Assembly (NCBI RefSeq): GCF_025960985.1
Contig: NZ_JAOQMX010000007.1
Location: 37,166-101,165 of the forward strand
DNA from: Flavobacterium psychraerolatum
Lineage (GTDB): Bacteria > Bacteroidota > Bacteroidia > Flavobacteriales > Flavobacteriaceae
Direction of reading: 5' to 3'
DNA length: 64,000 nt
Shown: piece after piece, positions 26,054 to 35,373 of the stretch
Numbering within the stretch: position 1 is the stretch's first letter
Layout of the letters: each line of letters begins with the position of its first letter
The notes under the pieces: model-generated
Told to the model about the DNA's origin: nothing
Database searches by the model: none
Seen by the model: the letters and a program-made list of their open reading frames with translations, nothing else
Made by a program: the position numbers and the translations under genes

Positions 26054-26352
26054 CATACTACTTCTTAACATTACTATAAACTAAAAGGCAACTCCTACAA
26101 ATAATTATAAAATTTATTCTCTGCAATTACTTTTTTGGATAAACTCAACTACTATCAAGTTTAACCACATCCTGTTTTGTTCAATCTGCTCAACATCTGT
26201 GGCCAAAAAAAAGTATACCAAAATAAAAAAACACTTCTATTCCCGACTACAATGACCATTTGAAACTGCAAATGGTTCTATGTGAAATTAATTTTGGCCC
26301 TTTTTAATTTAAAAAATAAGTTAAGAATAATTTGCAATCCAAAATCGTTTCA

Positions 26353-26360
26353 TACCTTTG
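26353..26360 (+). promoter_or_regulatory. -7 promoter element of metK
   Basis: TACCTTTG matches TAnnTTTG; transcription would start near 26366 and give a leader of about 165 nt. Confidence 0.65.
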
Positions 26361-26374
26361 CACCTCAAAATACA

Positions 26375-26509
26375 AGAGGAAAAATTTGAACTGATTGCAA
26401 CCTCTTCATAATGAACTTAGTTGATTATGAGTGCCAAAGTTTTTTTGGTAGAAAAAAATGCTAAAGCAGATACTCTCCTTTAGTCCTTTTTTCGCAATTA
26501 TTTTTCCTC
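26375..26509 (+). promoter_or_regulatory. Structured metK leader, candidate SAM-responsive riboswitch (divergent)
   Basis: The leader contains GATTGCAACC (26393-26402) and GAGTGCCAAAG (26429-26439), which echo S-box core blocks, but the rest differs from the canonical SAM-I element at 12014-12115. Hairpins are CATAAT/ATTATG (26407-26429) and CCAAA/TTTGG (26434-26448). Two exclusive helices use the same 5' segment: AGAGG with CCTCT (26375-26379/26401-26405), or GAGGAAAAA with TTTTTCCTC (26377-26385/26501-26509). The second would bring structure to within 25 nt of the ATG. A switch acting on metK is likely; the ligand is inferred from the gene. Confidence 0.55.
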
Positions 26510-26533
26510 GCTTAATTTTAAAAAATATTTATT

Positions 26534-27784
26534 ATGGCTTATTTATTTACGTCAGAATCTGTGAGCGAAGGACATCCAGATAAGATTGCAGACCAAATTT
26601 CGGATGCATTGATTGACAACTTTTTGGCCTTTGACGCAGATTCAAAAGTAGCTTGTGAAACACTAGTTACAACAGGTCAAGTGATTCTAGCTGGAGAGGT
26701 AAAATCAAATACATACTTGGATGTACAACATATTGCTCGTGAAGTAATTCGAAAAATTGGATATACGAAAAGTGAATACATGTTTGAAGCAAATTCTTGC
26801 GGTATTTTATCGGCTATCCACGAACAATCTGCAGATATCAATCAAGGTGTTGACCGTTCTAGCCCAGAGGAGCAAGGAGCAGGTGACCAAGGAATGATGT
26901 TTGGTTATGCAACCAACGAAACAGAAAACTACATGCCATTGGCATTGGATTTATCCCATAGTTTATTGAAAGAATTGGCAATTTTAAGACGTGAAAACAA
27001 GGAGATTCCTTATTTACGTCCGGATGCTAAATCTCAAGTAACGTTAGAATACAGCGATGACAATGTGCCTGTGCGCATCGAAGCGATTGTAATCTCTACA
27101 CAACACGATGATTTTGACGAAGAGCAAGCAATGCTTGCAAAAATCAAGAAAGATATTGTGGAGATTTTAATCCCAAGAATCATTGCTAAGAACCCAACTA
27201 TTGCTCACTTATTTAACGATAAAATTCAATACCATATTAACCCAACTGGGAAATTTGTGATTGGAGGTCCTCACGGTGATACTGGTTTGACTGGTAGAAA
27301 AATTATCGTGGATACTTACGGTGGTAAAGGTGCTCACGGTGGTGGTGCTTTCTCTGGAAAAGATCCTTCAAAGGTGGACAGAAGTGCTGCTTATGCAACA
27401 CGTCATATTGCCAAAAACTTAGTTGCTGCTGGTGTTGCTGACGAAATCTTGGTTCAAGTATCGTATGCAATTGGTGTTGCAAAACCTATGGGAATCTTTA
27501 TTGAGACTTACGGTAAAGCTAAAGTAAACTTGACAGATGGCGAAATTGCCAAAAAAGTAGAAGCAATCTTTGATATGCGCCCTTACTTTATTGAGCAACG
27601 TTTGAAATTGAGAAACCCAATTTACAGTGAAACTGCTGCTTACGGACACATGGGACGTACGCCTGAAACGGTTTCTAAAACGTTCTCTGCTCCAGGTGGT
27701 TTAACAAAAACTGTTGAGGTAGAATTGTTTACTTGGGAAAAATTGGATTTTGTTGATCAAGTAAAAGCAGCTTTCGGATTGTAA
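26534..27784 (+). CDS. metK: S-adenosylmethionine synthase
   Basis: The 416-residue cytoplasmic enzyme makes SAM from methionine and ATP. Family hallmarks are present: [20 protein letters not shown] (residues 5-24), [12 protein letters not shown], and the phosphate-binding loop [18 protein letters not shown]. The length is slightly above the 380-400 usual in many bacteria because of small insertions. It is a single-gene unit with its own promoter, a structured leader and a strong terminator. Its product is the ligand of the riboswitch controlling the methionine fusion gene. Confidence 0.97.
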   Translation: MAYLFTSESVSEGHPDKIADQISDALIDNFLAFDADSKVACETLVTTGQVILAGEVKSNTYLDVQHIAREVIRKIGYTKSEYMFEANSCGILSAIHEQSADINQGVDRSSPEEQGAGDQGMMFGYATNETENYMPLALDLSHSLLKELAILRRENKEIPYLRPDAKSQVTLEYSDDNVPVRIEAIVISTQHDDFDEEQAMLAKIKKDIVEILIPRIIAKNPTIAHLFNDKIQYHINPTGKFVIGGPHGDTGLTGRKIIVDTYGGKGAHGGGAFSGKDPSKVDRSAAYATRHIAKNLVAAGVADEILVQVSYAIGVAKPMGIFIETYGKAKVNLTDGEIAKKVEAIFDMRPYFIEQRLKLRNPIYSETAAYGHMGRTPETVSKTFSAPGGLTKTVEVELFTWEKLDFVDQVKAAFGL

Positions 27785-27808
27785 TATTCTGAACTGTTAT
27801 ATAATTTT

Positions 27809-27842
27809 AAAGGCTGTCTTGATTGTAAGACAGCCTTTTTTT
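27809..27842 (+). terminator. Terminator of metK
   Basis: AAGGCTGTCTT / AAGACAGCCTT with a 6-nt loop and a T run. Confidence 0.9.
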
Positions 27843-27860
27843 AGCATAAAAAATTGGTAT

Positions 27861-28343
27861 TTACAATTTCAAAGTGAGTCCAATTTTACCACCTCCAAGA
27901 GCACTGCTACCTCCGACTTGTAAATTAACACCAAGTTTATCTGTAAAGAAATAGCGCCCGCCAACTTGTAGTCCTACTCCAAGGTCATCAGGACCAATAT
28001 TATTTACATCTCTTTTAGACCAACTAAAATAACTCAAACTAGCTCCTGCGTATAAATCCCATTTGCTAGGAATATTCAAAAGTTCATTGAAGTGGTAGTT
28101 CCCATTGGCTTGAATTCCAAACATGCTATTGTCATAACCAAACCCGTTATAAGATTGGTAAGACAACTCTGCGCCAAGTGTAACATTTTTTGCAATACCA
28201 TAATCAAGACCTGCATACACAGGTGTTCCCCAATTTGAAGTTCCAAAACCAGCATTAAGCTGCAATCCACCTTTTTCCAATGGAGCTTGAGCATGTGCAA
28301 AAACAAGAGAAAATAGAGCTAATAATAGAGCGATTTTTTTCAT
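27861..28343 (-). CDS. Outer-membrane beta-barrel protein, paralogue 1
   Basis: A 160-residue protein with signal peptide MKKIALLLALFSLVFAHAQ. The mature chain is a small barrel with repeated patterns such as GLQLNAGFGTSNWGTP, YGIAKNVTLGAELSYQSYN and GVGLQVGGRYFFTDKLGVNLQ, resembling OmpX/OmpW-like porin-type proteins. It is closely related to the neighbour at 28568-29062 over its whole length, so the two come from a tandem duplication. Function unknown. Confidence 0.8.
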   Translation of the reverse strand: MKKIALLLALFSLVFAHAQAPLEKGGLQLNAGFGTSNWGTPVYAGLDYGIAKNVTLGAELSYQSYNGFGYDNSMFGIQANGNYHFNELLNIPSKWDLYAGASLSYFSWSKRDVNNIGPDDLGVGLQVGGRYFFTDKLGVNLQVGGSSALGGGKIGLTLKL

Positions 28344-28507
28344 AATAAAAAGTTTATTTTAAGTTTTATCTGACAAACCTAGTATTTTTCTTTTATGTGC
28401 AAATTCACTTTAACACAAAAATAACCCTTTAAGCAAAATGGTAACATAGAAAACTATAAGTCGTATACATGTTATCGGTATTATTAAAAAGCAAAGAATT
28501 GTATAAG

Positions 28508-28548
28508 AAAAAAAAAGGAGTCGCTTCAAGATAGAAACGACTCCTTTT
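28508..28548 (-). terminator. Terminator downstream of paralogue 2
   Basis: AAAGGAGTCG / CGACTCCTTT with a T-rich tail on the minus strand separates the two paralogues into individual transcripts. Confidence 0.85.
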
Positions 28549-28567
28549 GTATATAAAAGAAAATGTA

Positions 28568-29062
28568 TTACAATAATAATGTGATTCCTAATTTACCACC
28601 GCTCAAAGCACTGCTTCCACCTAATTGCAGGTTGATAGCCAATTTATCAGTGAAGAAATAACGACCTCCAACTTGTAATCCTACTCCAATATCATCTGCT
28701 CCATTGTAATCTGCTTTTTTACCATCAAATTTCGATGTCCAATTGTAGTAGCTTAAACTAGCCCCTCCATACAAATCCCACTCACTTGGGATATTAAGAA
28801 TCTCATTGAAATGGTAATTCCCATTTGCTTGGATTCCTAAGATGTTACTTTTGTACCCTGCAGTGTTGTAAGACTGATACGAAAGTTCTCCTCCAAGAGT
28901 GAAATTTGGAGCGATACCATAGTCAATTCCTGCATACACAGGTGTTCCCCATCCAGAAGTTCCAATTCCTAGATTCAGTTGCAATCCACCTTCCTCCAAA
29001 GGGGCTTGAGCATTTGCAAAACCAAAAGATAATACTGCCAATAACAGAGCGAATTTTTTCAT
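28568..29062 (-). CDS. Outer-membrane beta-barrel protein, paralogue 2
   Basis: A 164-residue protein with signal peptide MKKFALLLAVLSFGFANAQ and a mature barrel nearly collinear with paralogue 1 (GLQLNLGIGTSGWGTP, YGIAPNFTLGGELSYQSYN, GVGLQVGGRYFFTDKLAINLQ). Differences cluster in loops, for example an insertion FDGKKADYNGADD. Loop-focused divergence is what one expects of surface-exposed parts. Function unknown. Confidence 0.8.
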   Translation of the reverse strand: MKKFALLLAVLSFGFANAQAPLEEGGLQLNLGIGTSGWGTPVYAGIDYGIAPNFTLGGELSYQSYNTAGYKSNILGIQANGNYHFNEILNIPSEWDLYGGASLSYYNWTSKFDGKKADYNGADDIGVGLQVGGRYFFTDKLAINLQLGGSSALSGGKLGITLLL

Positions 29063-29162
29063 AATTTTAAGTTTTTTTTACTTTTCAAAAGTACTATTTT
29101 TCTTTTCATTAACAAACACTATACCATAACAAATAAATTTACAGACAACTTTAAGTGCATAC

Positions 29163-31850
29163 TTATAGATTATACTTCATTGAAAAAACGACGTACCTCG
29201 GTTGCACTGTGTATTGCGAATTGGAAGTCGCAAACTGGGTAAAGTTATTATCATTTAGCGATTTTGTATTCAAGATATTGGTCGCTCCTAATTTATACTC
29301 CATTTTTGAATTTTTTTTCTGATAGATCATACTTGCACTCAAAAAATCATATTGATTTTGAATGGTTCTAGTATCATTTCGATAATTATAAAACTCATAT
29401 TCCGATACAAAAGAGAAGGCATTCAAAAAATAATAATCCAACTTCAAAAAGGGTTTGTCCGTAAAGAAGGTCGCTCCACTATATTTGTTCACAATGTAAT
29501 TATAACCTACTTCTAGATTGGGCAAATTCTTGTAATTGGTTGATGCTTTTACCGTATAACTCTGTGTCAAACTCTGTGTAGTCCTCAGACTACTGTTTTG
29601 AATATTATTAAATTTTGACCAATTGACACTCGTACTAAAACTTGCTTTGTAACTCCTTAAAAAAGAACGACCATAACTCCCCGCTCCAGACAATGTTTCG
29701 TCTGCTAGATTAGAATTATACGAGGTTGACACTTGATTTACCCCCATAAATACAGAACTAGTTTTGACTGCATCAATCATTTTTGAATAACTTGCATTGG
29801 CAAAAATATTTTCAAAATTATACATATTGTATTTAAAATATCTCAAAGAATGCACTTGAGACGTCGCGTTTTCCAAAAGCCTATTTCCACTAAAAAGGGA
29901 GCTATAATTGGATAGTACAGAACCCTCAGCCAATTTATTAATATCTGTAAAATTATTGGTCAAGGAGTAATTATAACTTAAGGTTTGTGATTTTTTGATT
30001 TGAAACAAAGCAAAGAAATCAGGCAATGCACGATAAAAATTTTGCTGATGATCGCTTCCAAGCTGTGTATTTGTCATGTCATAATAATGTAAACTCACTC
30101 CCGGATTAAAGGTAAACTTACCAGTCAAAATTTTATAATGCAAGCCCAAAAACACATCATTAAAATTATATTTCACTTGATTATTATCTTGTGGAGCTGT
30201 CAAATCATTTACCGATTGATTATCTAACAGCTGAAAGATATGTGAATTAAAATCTTGATTTGAGTACGTATCACCCACCGTTACATTTATATTACTCGTT
30301 TTGGTCAACATATAATAATAATCCAATTTGGCATCGATTTTATTTGTTTTCACAAAACGATCTTGATTGATATTATTTCTACTTTGACCAGATACATAGT
30401 CTGTCAAATTAAAAGGTTGACTTTTTAAATTGGCATTATAAAACGGGTTTTCATCCTGAAATAAATGCTGTGCTTCAAAGGCAAAAATATTTTTATCATT
30501 CTTAGTATAATACAAATTAAGATTTTGATTTACAGATATAGGATTTTGCTTTTTGTTCGTAAAAATATCTTCGGTAGTACTCACTGATTTGACAATTGAT
30601 TCCCTAGTCAATGACGATAATTCATCTTGCTTAGACACTTTGGTTAACACATCATAATCCAATTGCAGTTTTTCATTTGGTTTGTAACTAGAACTCAATT
30701 TAAACATACCAAAATTGCTTTTTTGAGCTGCTATTTCTTCACTATTCTGTTGCGCACCAGAACCCAATATAGTGGTTTGAGTTTTAGTATCCAAATCAGT
30801 ATTCGAGGACGTAAGTATTCCAAAACCACTTATATTCCAAGCTTTATTTACATTGTATGAAAAGTTGGTGGCTCCAAATTTAGTTTCAATATCTTGGGCC
30901 CTATTATTTCGTAAAAGCGAAATCCCTAAATCATTAGAAGAAACATCAAAACTACTCCCTCCTTTTTGGGCCACACCACGAAAACCACCTGTGAATTTAA
31001 AATAATCCTGAATTGTCAATGGCAATTCTCCAATATTATTAAAATTAGTAATCAAGTTAATACTGTATTTTGGACTGTAATAAAATAATTTTGGATTAAT
31101 CACATACCTACTTTCCTCGTGCGCAACACCTACACCTGCAGTTACATCTCCAAACCAAAAGTTCTTTTTACCCGATTTCAGCTTGATATTCATCGCCACG
31201 CTTTCTTCATTATTTTCAACACCTTTTAGGGCTCCAACTTCACTAAAGTTGCGCAACACCTGAATTTTATCAATCGCATCAGCCGGAATATTCTGAACTC
31301 CCAACTTGGTATCACCGTCAAAAAAGTCTTTTCCTTCTATCATTAACTTAGTCACTTTCTTCCCTTCAACTTCCACTTCACCATCATCATTTACCTCAAC
31401 ACCTGGAAGCTTCTTCAAGATATCTTCTAGTTTTCGTTCTGTTCCCGATTTAAACGAGTCAGCATTATACACAATCGTATCTCCTTTGATAGAAACTGGC
31501 ATATCGTGTACAATTTCTACACCCTCCAATTCTATCCCACCCTCTTCCAAGGTGATTGTCTTAGTAATATCCTCTTGCCCCGTAACAATCTCAATAGTTT
31601 TACTTTGCATCCCCAAATAACTCACATTAACACTATAATGAGTACCCGGTTTCAACGCCAAACTAAACTTTCCTTTCTCGTTTGTAATCGCATACGAATC
31701 CATCGCTTTACTCGCCATATTGACGGCCATTATATTTGCCATTTCGATCGCTTTACCTTTTACGTCTACTATGGTACCATCCAATTTTAGCGATTGCCCC
31801 ACCATTACTACCGAAAACAAAAACGAGACAACTATATATATATTTTTCAT
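29163..31850 (-). CDS. TonB-dependent-receptor-like outer-membrane protein with N-terminal carboxypeptidase-regulatory-like domain
   Basis: The 895-residue protein has a signal peptide (cleavage near VGQS, residue 19) and then a carboxypeptidase-D regulatory-like beta-sandwich (about 22-110). A plug-like domain follows (about 125-220, containing LEDILKKLPGVEV and KLMIEGKDFFDGD), then a long outer-membrane barrel ending in VVFSMKYNL. No canonical TonB box is recognised. This is the outer-membrane beta-barrel family found beside GLPGLI proteins, and such a gene is directly upstream (31882-32787). The pair may act in uptake or surface processing; the substrate is unknown. Confidence 0.85.
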   Translation of the reverse strand: MKNIYIVVSFLFSVVMVGQSLKLDGTIVDVKGKAIEMANIMAVNMASKAMDSYAITNEKGKFSLALKPGTHYSVNVSYLGMQSKTIEIVTGQEDITKTITLEEGGIELEGVEIVHDMPVSIKGDTIVYNADSFKSGTERKLEDILKKLPGVEVNDDGEVEVEGKKVTKLMIEGKDFFDGDTKLGVQNIPADAIDKIQVLRNFSEVGALKGVENNEESVAMNIKLKSGKKNFWFGDVTAGVGVAHEESRYVINPKLFYYSPKYSINLITNFNNIGELPLTIQDYFKFTGGFRGVAQKGGSSFDVSSNDLGISLLRNNRAQDIETKFGATNFSYNVNKAWNISGFGILTSSNTDLDTKTQTTILGSGAQQNSEEIAAQKSNFGMFKLSSSYKPNEKLQLDYDVLTKVSKQDELSSLTRESIVKSVSTTEDIFTNKKQNPISVNQNLNLYYTKNDKNIFAFEAQHLFQDENPFYNANLKSQPFNLTDYVSGQSRNNINQDRFVKTNKIDAKLDYYYMLTKTSNINVTVGDTYSNQDFNSHIFQLLDNQSVNDLTAPQDNNQVKYNFNDVFLGLHYKILTGKFTFNPGVSLHYYDMTNTQLGSDHQQNFYRALPDFFALFQIKKSQTLSYNYSLTNNFTDINKLAEGSVLSNYSSLFSGNRLLENATSQVHSLRYFKYNMYNFENIFANASYSKMIDAVKTSSVFMGVNQVSTSYNSNLADETLSGAGSYGRSFLRSYKASFSTSVNWSKFNNIQNSSLRTTQSLTQSYTVKASTNYKNLPNLEVGYNYIVNKYSGATFFTDKPFLKLDYYFLNAFSFVSEYEFYNYRNDTRTIQNQYDFLSASMIYQKKNSKMEYKLGATNILNTKSLNDNNFTQFATSNSQYTVQPRYVVFSMKYNL

Positions 31851-31881
31851 GTAATTATTTTAAAAATGACAAACCAGTTAA

Positions 31882-32787
31882 TTAACGACCTCTTCCTCCA
31901 CCACCTGGACCACCTCCACTAGATCTCGGATTATTTTCACGGTATTCTTTGGTTTTCTTCACAACCGTCGCATCATAGTCTTTTTGGCTAATCACTTTAC
32001 CCGAAGTAGCTGCCTTTATCACAGCTTTTTCTTTAGGATTCAATACTATTTTCGAACATAAAATCACCGTTTTACCGTCATTAATCTCCAAAATTAATCC
32101 TGGTAAACCCCAATATTTATCAGGACCTTGATTTACAGGGATTTCTGGTGTGTACCAAGCCGTCACCACGCGTTCTGTGGGAGCCTTTATTTGATCCAAT
32201 AAATTTGTTTTCTTTTCCTTTTCTTCGGCATCTTCTTTTCTTTTCTCTTCGTCAGATCGAGGTCTAAAACTACCTATATCCGTTTCATTCATAGCAACAA
32301 CAGCAGTCGCTTTAAAGGCATTATACCCACCAATCAATCTCGTTTCTCCTTCCAGTTTCCAATTCAGCTTTACCAAAGAATCTTTCACCAAAAAAGATTT
32401 CCCCATAAACTCCTTATCCACCGTATAGTTCTTTTCTTTTACATTTTTATACAGCGTACCGCCTTGCCCCATCATCGAGCTCATCATTTTCATTCGGCCT
32501 TCACTGCCTTGCCCTGGTGCGTCCAATTTTTCTTCCTCTTTATAAATAGAAGCCGATTTATCAAAATTTAGAATAAATGTTTTCTCAAATATCGATTTCA
32601 TTCGCTCCTCAATTTGCTTTTGCCTGTCGGGCGTCATGTTTTTATCGTTTTTAAAACGATCTTTCATTTCCGCAGAACTCGTCTTGGAGGCATACACAGC
32701 CATCCCTTGAAACTCCTGAGCCTGAGCCTGCGCACACAAACCCAACGCAAGTCCCAACACCACTCCTATTATCTTTCTACTATTCAT
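31882..32787 (-). CDS. GLPGLI family protein
   Basis: The frame is open from 32880, but the ATG at 32787 (MNSRKIIGVVLGLALGLCAQAQAQ) opens a proper signal peptide and is chosen, giving 301 residues. The family-naming motif is visible in PDKYWGLPGLILEINDGKT. The C-terminus ends in a glycine- and arginine-rich tail (SSGGGPGGGGRGR). Members are exported proteins of unknown function in Bacteroidota, usually paired with a TonB-like barrel as here, 31 nt downstream. Confidence 0.88.
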   Translation of the reverse strand: MNSRKIIGVVLGLALGLCAQAQAQEFQGMAVYASKTSSAEMKDRFKNDKNMTPDRQKQIEERMKSIFEKTFILNFDKSASIYKEEEKLDAPGQGSEGRMKMMSSMMGQGGTLYKNVKEKNYTVDKEFMGKSFLVKDSLVKLNWKLEGETRLIGGYNAFKATAVVAMNETDIGSFRPRSDEEKRKEDAEEKEKKTNLLDQIKAPTERVVTAWYTPEIPVNQGPDKYWGLPGLILEINDGKTVILCSKIVLNPKEKAVIKAATSGKVISQKDYDATVVKKTKEYRENNPRSSGGGPGGGGRGR

Positions 32788-32831
32788 AAAATAAATTATT
32801 ATATCATTTATAATTCTTCCATACACTACTA

Positions 32832-32943
32832 TCCTTCGGGCGTGACCCGCAAAAAAAGCGGGTCGGGCTATCCGTTGCAAGTCCTCGACAAATTCCGCTA
32901 TCGCTACACTTGTCTGTGGGCTTTCCTCTTCTATCCCTCACGC
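32832..32943. repeat. GC-rich structured intergenic element
   Basis: A 110-nt block far richer in GC than its surroundings contains CCTTCGGGCGTGACCCGC, a 7-bp hairpin GACCCGC/GCGGGTC with an A7 loop (32844-32864), CGGGCTATCCG, TTCCGCTATCGCTACA and CTATCCCTCACGC. I recall similar blocks as dispersed intergenic repeats in flavobacterial genomes, though that cannot be checked here. It lies between two divergent genes and shows no open frame of its own. Confidence 0.55.
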
Positions 32944-32998
32944 AAAACAACAACCGTTTCCATAATACGAAACAGATTTTTTCGTAATTTGCATCACT

Positions 32999-33787
32999 AT
33001 GAAAAAAGCTTTAATACTCTTACTATTCACTTTTCTTTCAATTCAAGCACAAGACAACAAAATTGTAGCCACCAAAATTAGTTTTGTCCCCACCCAGAGC
33101 AAAAATTTTGTTGGACGTGATTTCTACGGTTACAACTATTTTGTAGACAATGAAGTACTATCCAAAATCAAAAAAAAAGAACATTGGGAATTTAAAAATG
33201 TCTCCCTAGGAACGCTTACTAACATAGACCTCAATAACCCCTTAAAATTGGTGCTTTTCTACCAAGACTTCAATGCTGTAATTTTATTGGACAATCAACT
33301 AAGCGAAACCCAACGCATTCTATTCTTACAATCCGAAATTCCGATAAACGTAAGAGCAACAGGAATTGCAGGATTGAATCAATTGTGGATTTACAACACC
33401 CTTGATCAACAAATCGGACTTTATAACTACCTAAACAATACCTACAAAACGATTTCGACTCCTTTTCCAGATACCATTCAATATTACCAAACCGATTTCA
33501 ATCATTTCTATTGGATAGACGACAAAAACATGGCGTTCATGTGCAATCTTTTTGGAAAAATTACAAATTTGTATAAAATACCTGATTATGAATGGATTGA
33601 GTTTATCAATGAAAAAGAATTCATCTATTCCAAAGACCATCTAATTTACTTACAAGATAATAACCAAAATAAAAAATACGAAATTGAGATTGTGGAAAAA
33701 ACGTTAGAAAAATGCTATTACAAAGACCAAATTTTATCTATTTTTACCAAAGAAGGAATTACAAATTATAAAATCATAACACCGTAA
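32999..33787 (+). CDS. Secreted protein of unknown function, possibly beta-propeller
   Basis: The 262-residue product has a signal peptide (MKKALILLLFTFLSIQAQ). The mature part shows repeated beta-type segments such as QLWIYNTLDQQIGLYNY and FYWIDDKNMAFMCN, suggestive of propeller blades, but no named domain. Its stop overlaps the deoxynucleoside kinase start by one base (TAATG), so the two genes are co-translated. That linkage is probably operon packing, not shared function. Confidence 0.75.
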   Translation: MKKALILLLFTFLSIQAQDNKIVATKISFVPTQSKNFVGRDFYGYNYFVDNEVLSKIKKKEHWEFKNVSLGTLTNIDLNNPLKLVLFYQDFNAVILLDNQLSETQRILFLQSEIPINVRATGIAGLNQLWIYNTLDQQIGLYNYLNNTYKTISTPFPDTIQYYQTDFNHFYWIDDKNMAFMCNLFGKITNLYKIPDYEWIEFINEKEFIYSKDHLIYLQDNNQNKKYEIEIVEKTLEKCYYKDQILSIFTKEGITNYKIITP

Positions 33788-34401
33788 TGCACATAGCAGT
33801 AGCAGGAAATATAGGTTCAGGAAAAACCACATTAACACAATTACTATCCAAGCACTTCAAATGGGAACCCCACTATGAAGACGTAGTAGACAACCCGTAC
33901 CTAGATGATTTTTACCATCAAATGGAGCGTTGGTCCTTTAATTTACAAATCTATTTCTTGAACAGTCGTTTTCGTCAAATTATACAAATTCGAAAAAGCG
34001 GAAAAAAAGTTATCCAAGACAGAACAATCTATGAAGATGCACATATTTTTGCACCCAATTTATTTTCTATGGGTTTAATGACGCACCGTGACTTTGATAA
34101 TTACTCCTCTTTGTTTGAATTGATGGAGTCAACGGTAAAAGCACCTGACTTATTAATTTATCTTAGAAGTTCAATACCCAATCTAGTAGGACAAATACAC
34201 AAAAGAGGTCGCGAATACGAATCGACAATCTCTATTGATTATTTAAGTCGTCTTAATGAGCGTTATGAGGCTTGGATACACACCTATGACCGTGGAAAAC
34301 TACTAATTATAGATGTAGACAATATCAATTTTGTAGACAACCCCGAAGATCTAGGAACCATCATCAACCGAATTGATGCTGAGTTAAACGGATTATTTTA
34401 G
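33787..34401 (+). CDS. Deoxynucleoside kinase
   Basis: The 204-residue cytoplasmic enzyme phosphorylates deoxynucleosides for salvage. The P-loop GNIGSGKTT is at 7-15, the QDRTIYEDAHIF block (the DRS-like motif with catalytic acid) near 79-90, and the arginine-rich lid IHKRGREYES around 137-146. Length and motifs fit the deoxyadenosine/deoxyguanosine kinase group. Which deoxynucleoside is preferred cannot be read. A strong terminator follows. Confidence 0.9.
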   Translation: MHIAVAGNIGSGKTTLTQLLSKHFKWEPHYEDVVDNPYLDDFYHQMERWSFNLQIYFLNSRFRQIIQIRKSGKKVIQDRTIYEDAHIFAPNLFSMGLMTHRDFDNYSSLFELMESTVKAPDLLIYLRSSIPNLVGQIHKRGREYESTISIDYLSRLNERYEAWIHTYDRGKLLIIDVDNINFVDNPEDLGTIINRIDAELNGLF

Positions 34402-34415
34402 AAAATAAAATAAGA

Positions 34416-34451
34416 GCTGCTGCAGATTTATTCTACAGCAGCCCTTTTTTT
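34416..34451 (+). terminator. Terminator of the kinase gene
   Basis: GCTGCTG / CAGCAGC followed by CC and a T run. Confidence 0.88.
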
Positions 34452-34631
34452 ATTTACATTAAACCTTTTAAGTCTCACTACTTTTATAATAGCACTCTAT
34501 TGTCCATACGAAAGAAGTAGAGAACCACAGATTGTATGGCGACTGTGCATTATCTGACATAATAATAATGGCATCTATTGGGTTTTAATTCTCTATTCTT
34601 TTCCAAAATTAGAACACAAGCTGATCCAAAA

Positions 34632-34669
34632 CAAAAAAGCAATATTCTTAATTGAATATTGCTTTTTTT
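34632..34669. terminator. Bidirectional terminator downstream of ppa
   Basis: AAAAGCAATATTC / GAATATTGCTTTT with T runs on both strands; serves the minus-strand ppa gene and possibly residual plus-strand transcription. Confidence 0.85.
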
Positions 34670-34693
34670 ATTATGTACCGAATAGATGCCTAT

Positions 34694-35227
34694 TTACAAT
34701 TTGATAGTAAACAATCCTTCTGGTTTATTTGGAATTGCTTCAAAACGATCTTTACATTCTTGGATAATTCTCAATGCATCATCAAGATCTCCCCATCCAC
34801 CAACATCAACTTTTTTGTTTTCTAAATCTTTATACACTTGGAAGAAGTGTTCAATTTCTTTCACCAAGTGAGGATTCATATCAGATAAGTTTTCAAGTGA
34901 ATTCCAGATTGGATCTGAAACGGGTACACAGATAATTTTTTCGTCTGGTCCTTTATCATCAGCCATCAAGAAAACTCCGATTGGCTTAACTTCCATTACA
35001 CAACCAGGAAATGTTGCTTCATTTACCAAAACCAAAACATCTAATGGGTCACCATCAAGTGCTAATGTTTCAGGAATAAATCCGTAATCAGCAGGATACA
35101 TCATGGAAGAAAATAACATTCTATCAAAACGCATTCTTTTGATTTCAAAATCATATTCGTATTTGTTTCTGCTCCCTCTTGGTATTTCGATTAAAACATC
35201 GAAAGTAATAGTTTTTTCTGCACTCAT
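34694..35227 (-). CDS. ppa: Inorganic pyrophosphatase (family I)
   Basis: The 177-residue cytoplasmic enzyme hydrolyses pyrophosphate to phosphate. The signature DGDPLDVLVL with its metal-binding aspartates lies around residues 57-66, preceded by YPADYGFIPETL. Pyrophosphate removal also drives the ATP sulfurylase reaction encoded at the left end, but there is no physical link. Single-gene unit with terminator. Confidence 0.96.
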   Translation of the reverse strand: MSAEKTITFDVLIEIPRGSRNKYEYDFEIKRMRFDRMLFSSMMYPADYGFIPETLALDGDPLDVLVLVNEATFPGCVMEVKPIGVFLMADDKGPDEKIICVPVSDPIWNSLENLSDMNPHLVKEIEHFFQVYKDLENKKVDVGGWGDLDDALRIIQECKDRFEAIPNKPEGLFTIKL

Positions 35228-35373
35228 ATTTATTTATCTTTTATTTCAATTTATCGGTTACAAAAATAGTCAAAAACATTTTTATTCCAAGAAATATCGC
35301 TCTTAAAACAGTAGATTCTGAAAGCTTTAGGAGTATACAGGACTAGATATTGTAATTATTTGTCTTTTTTCTT

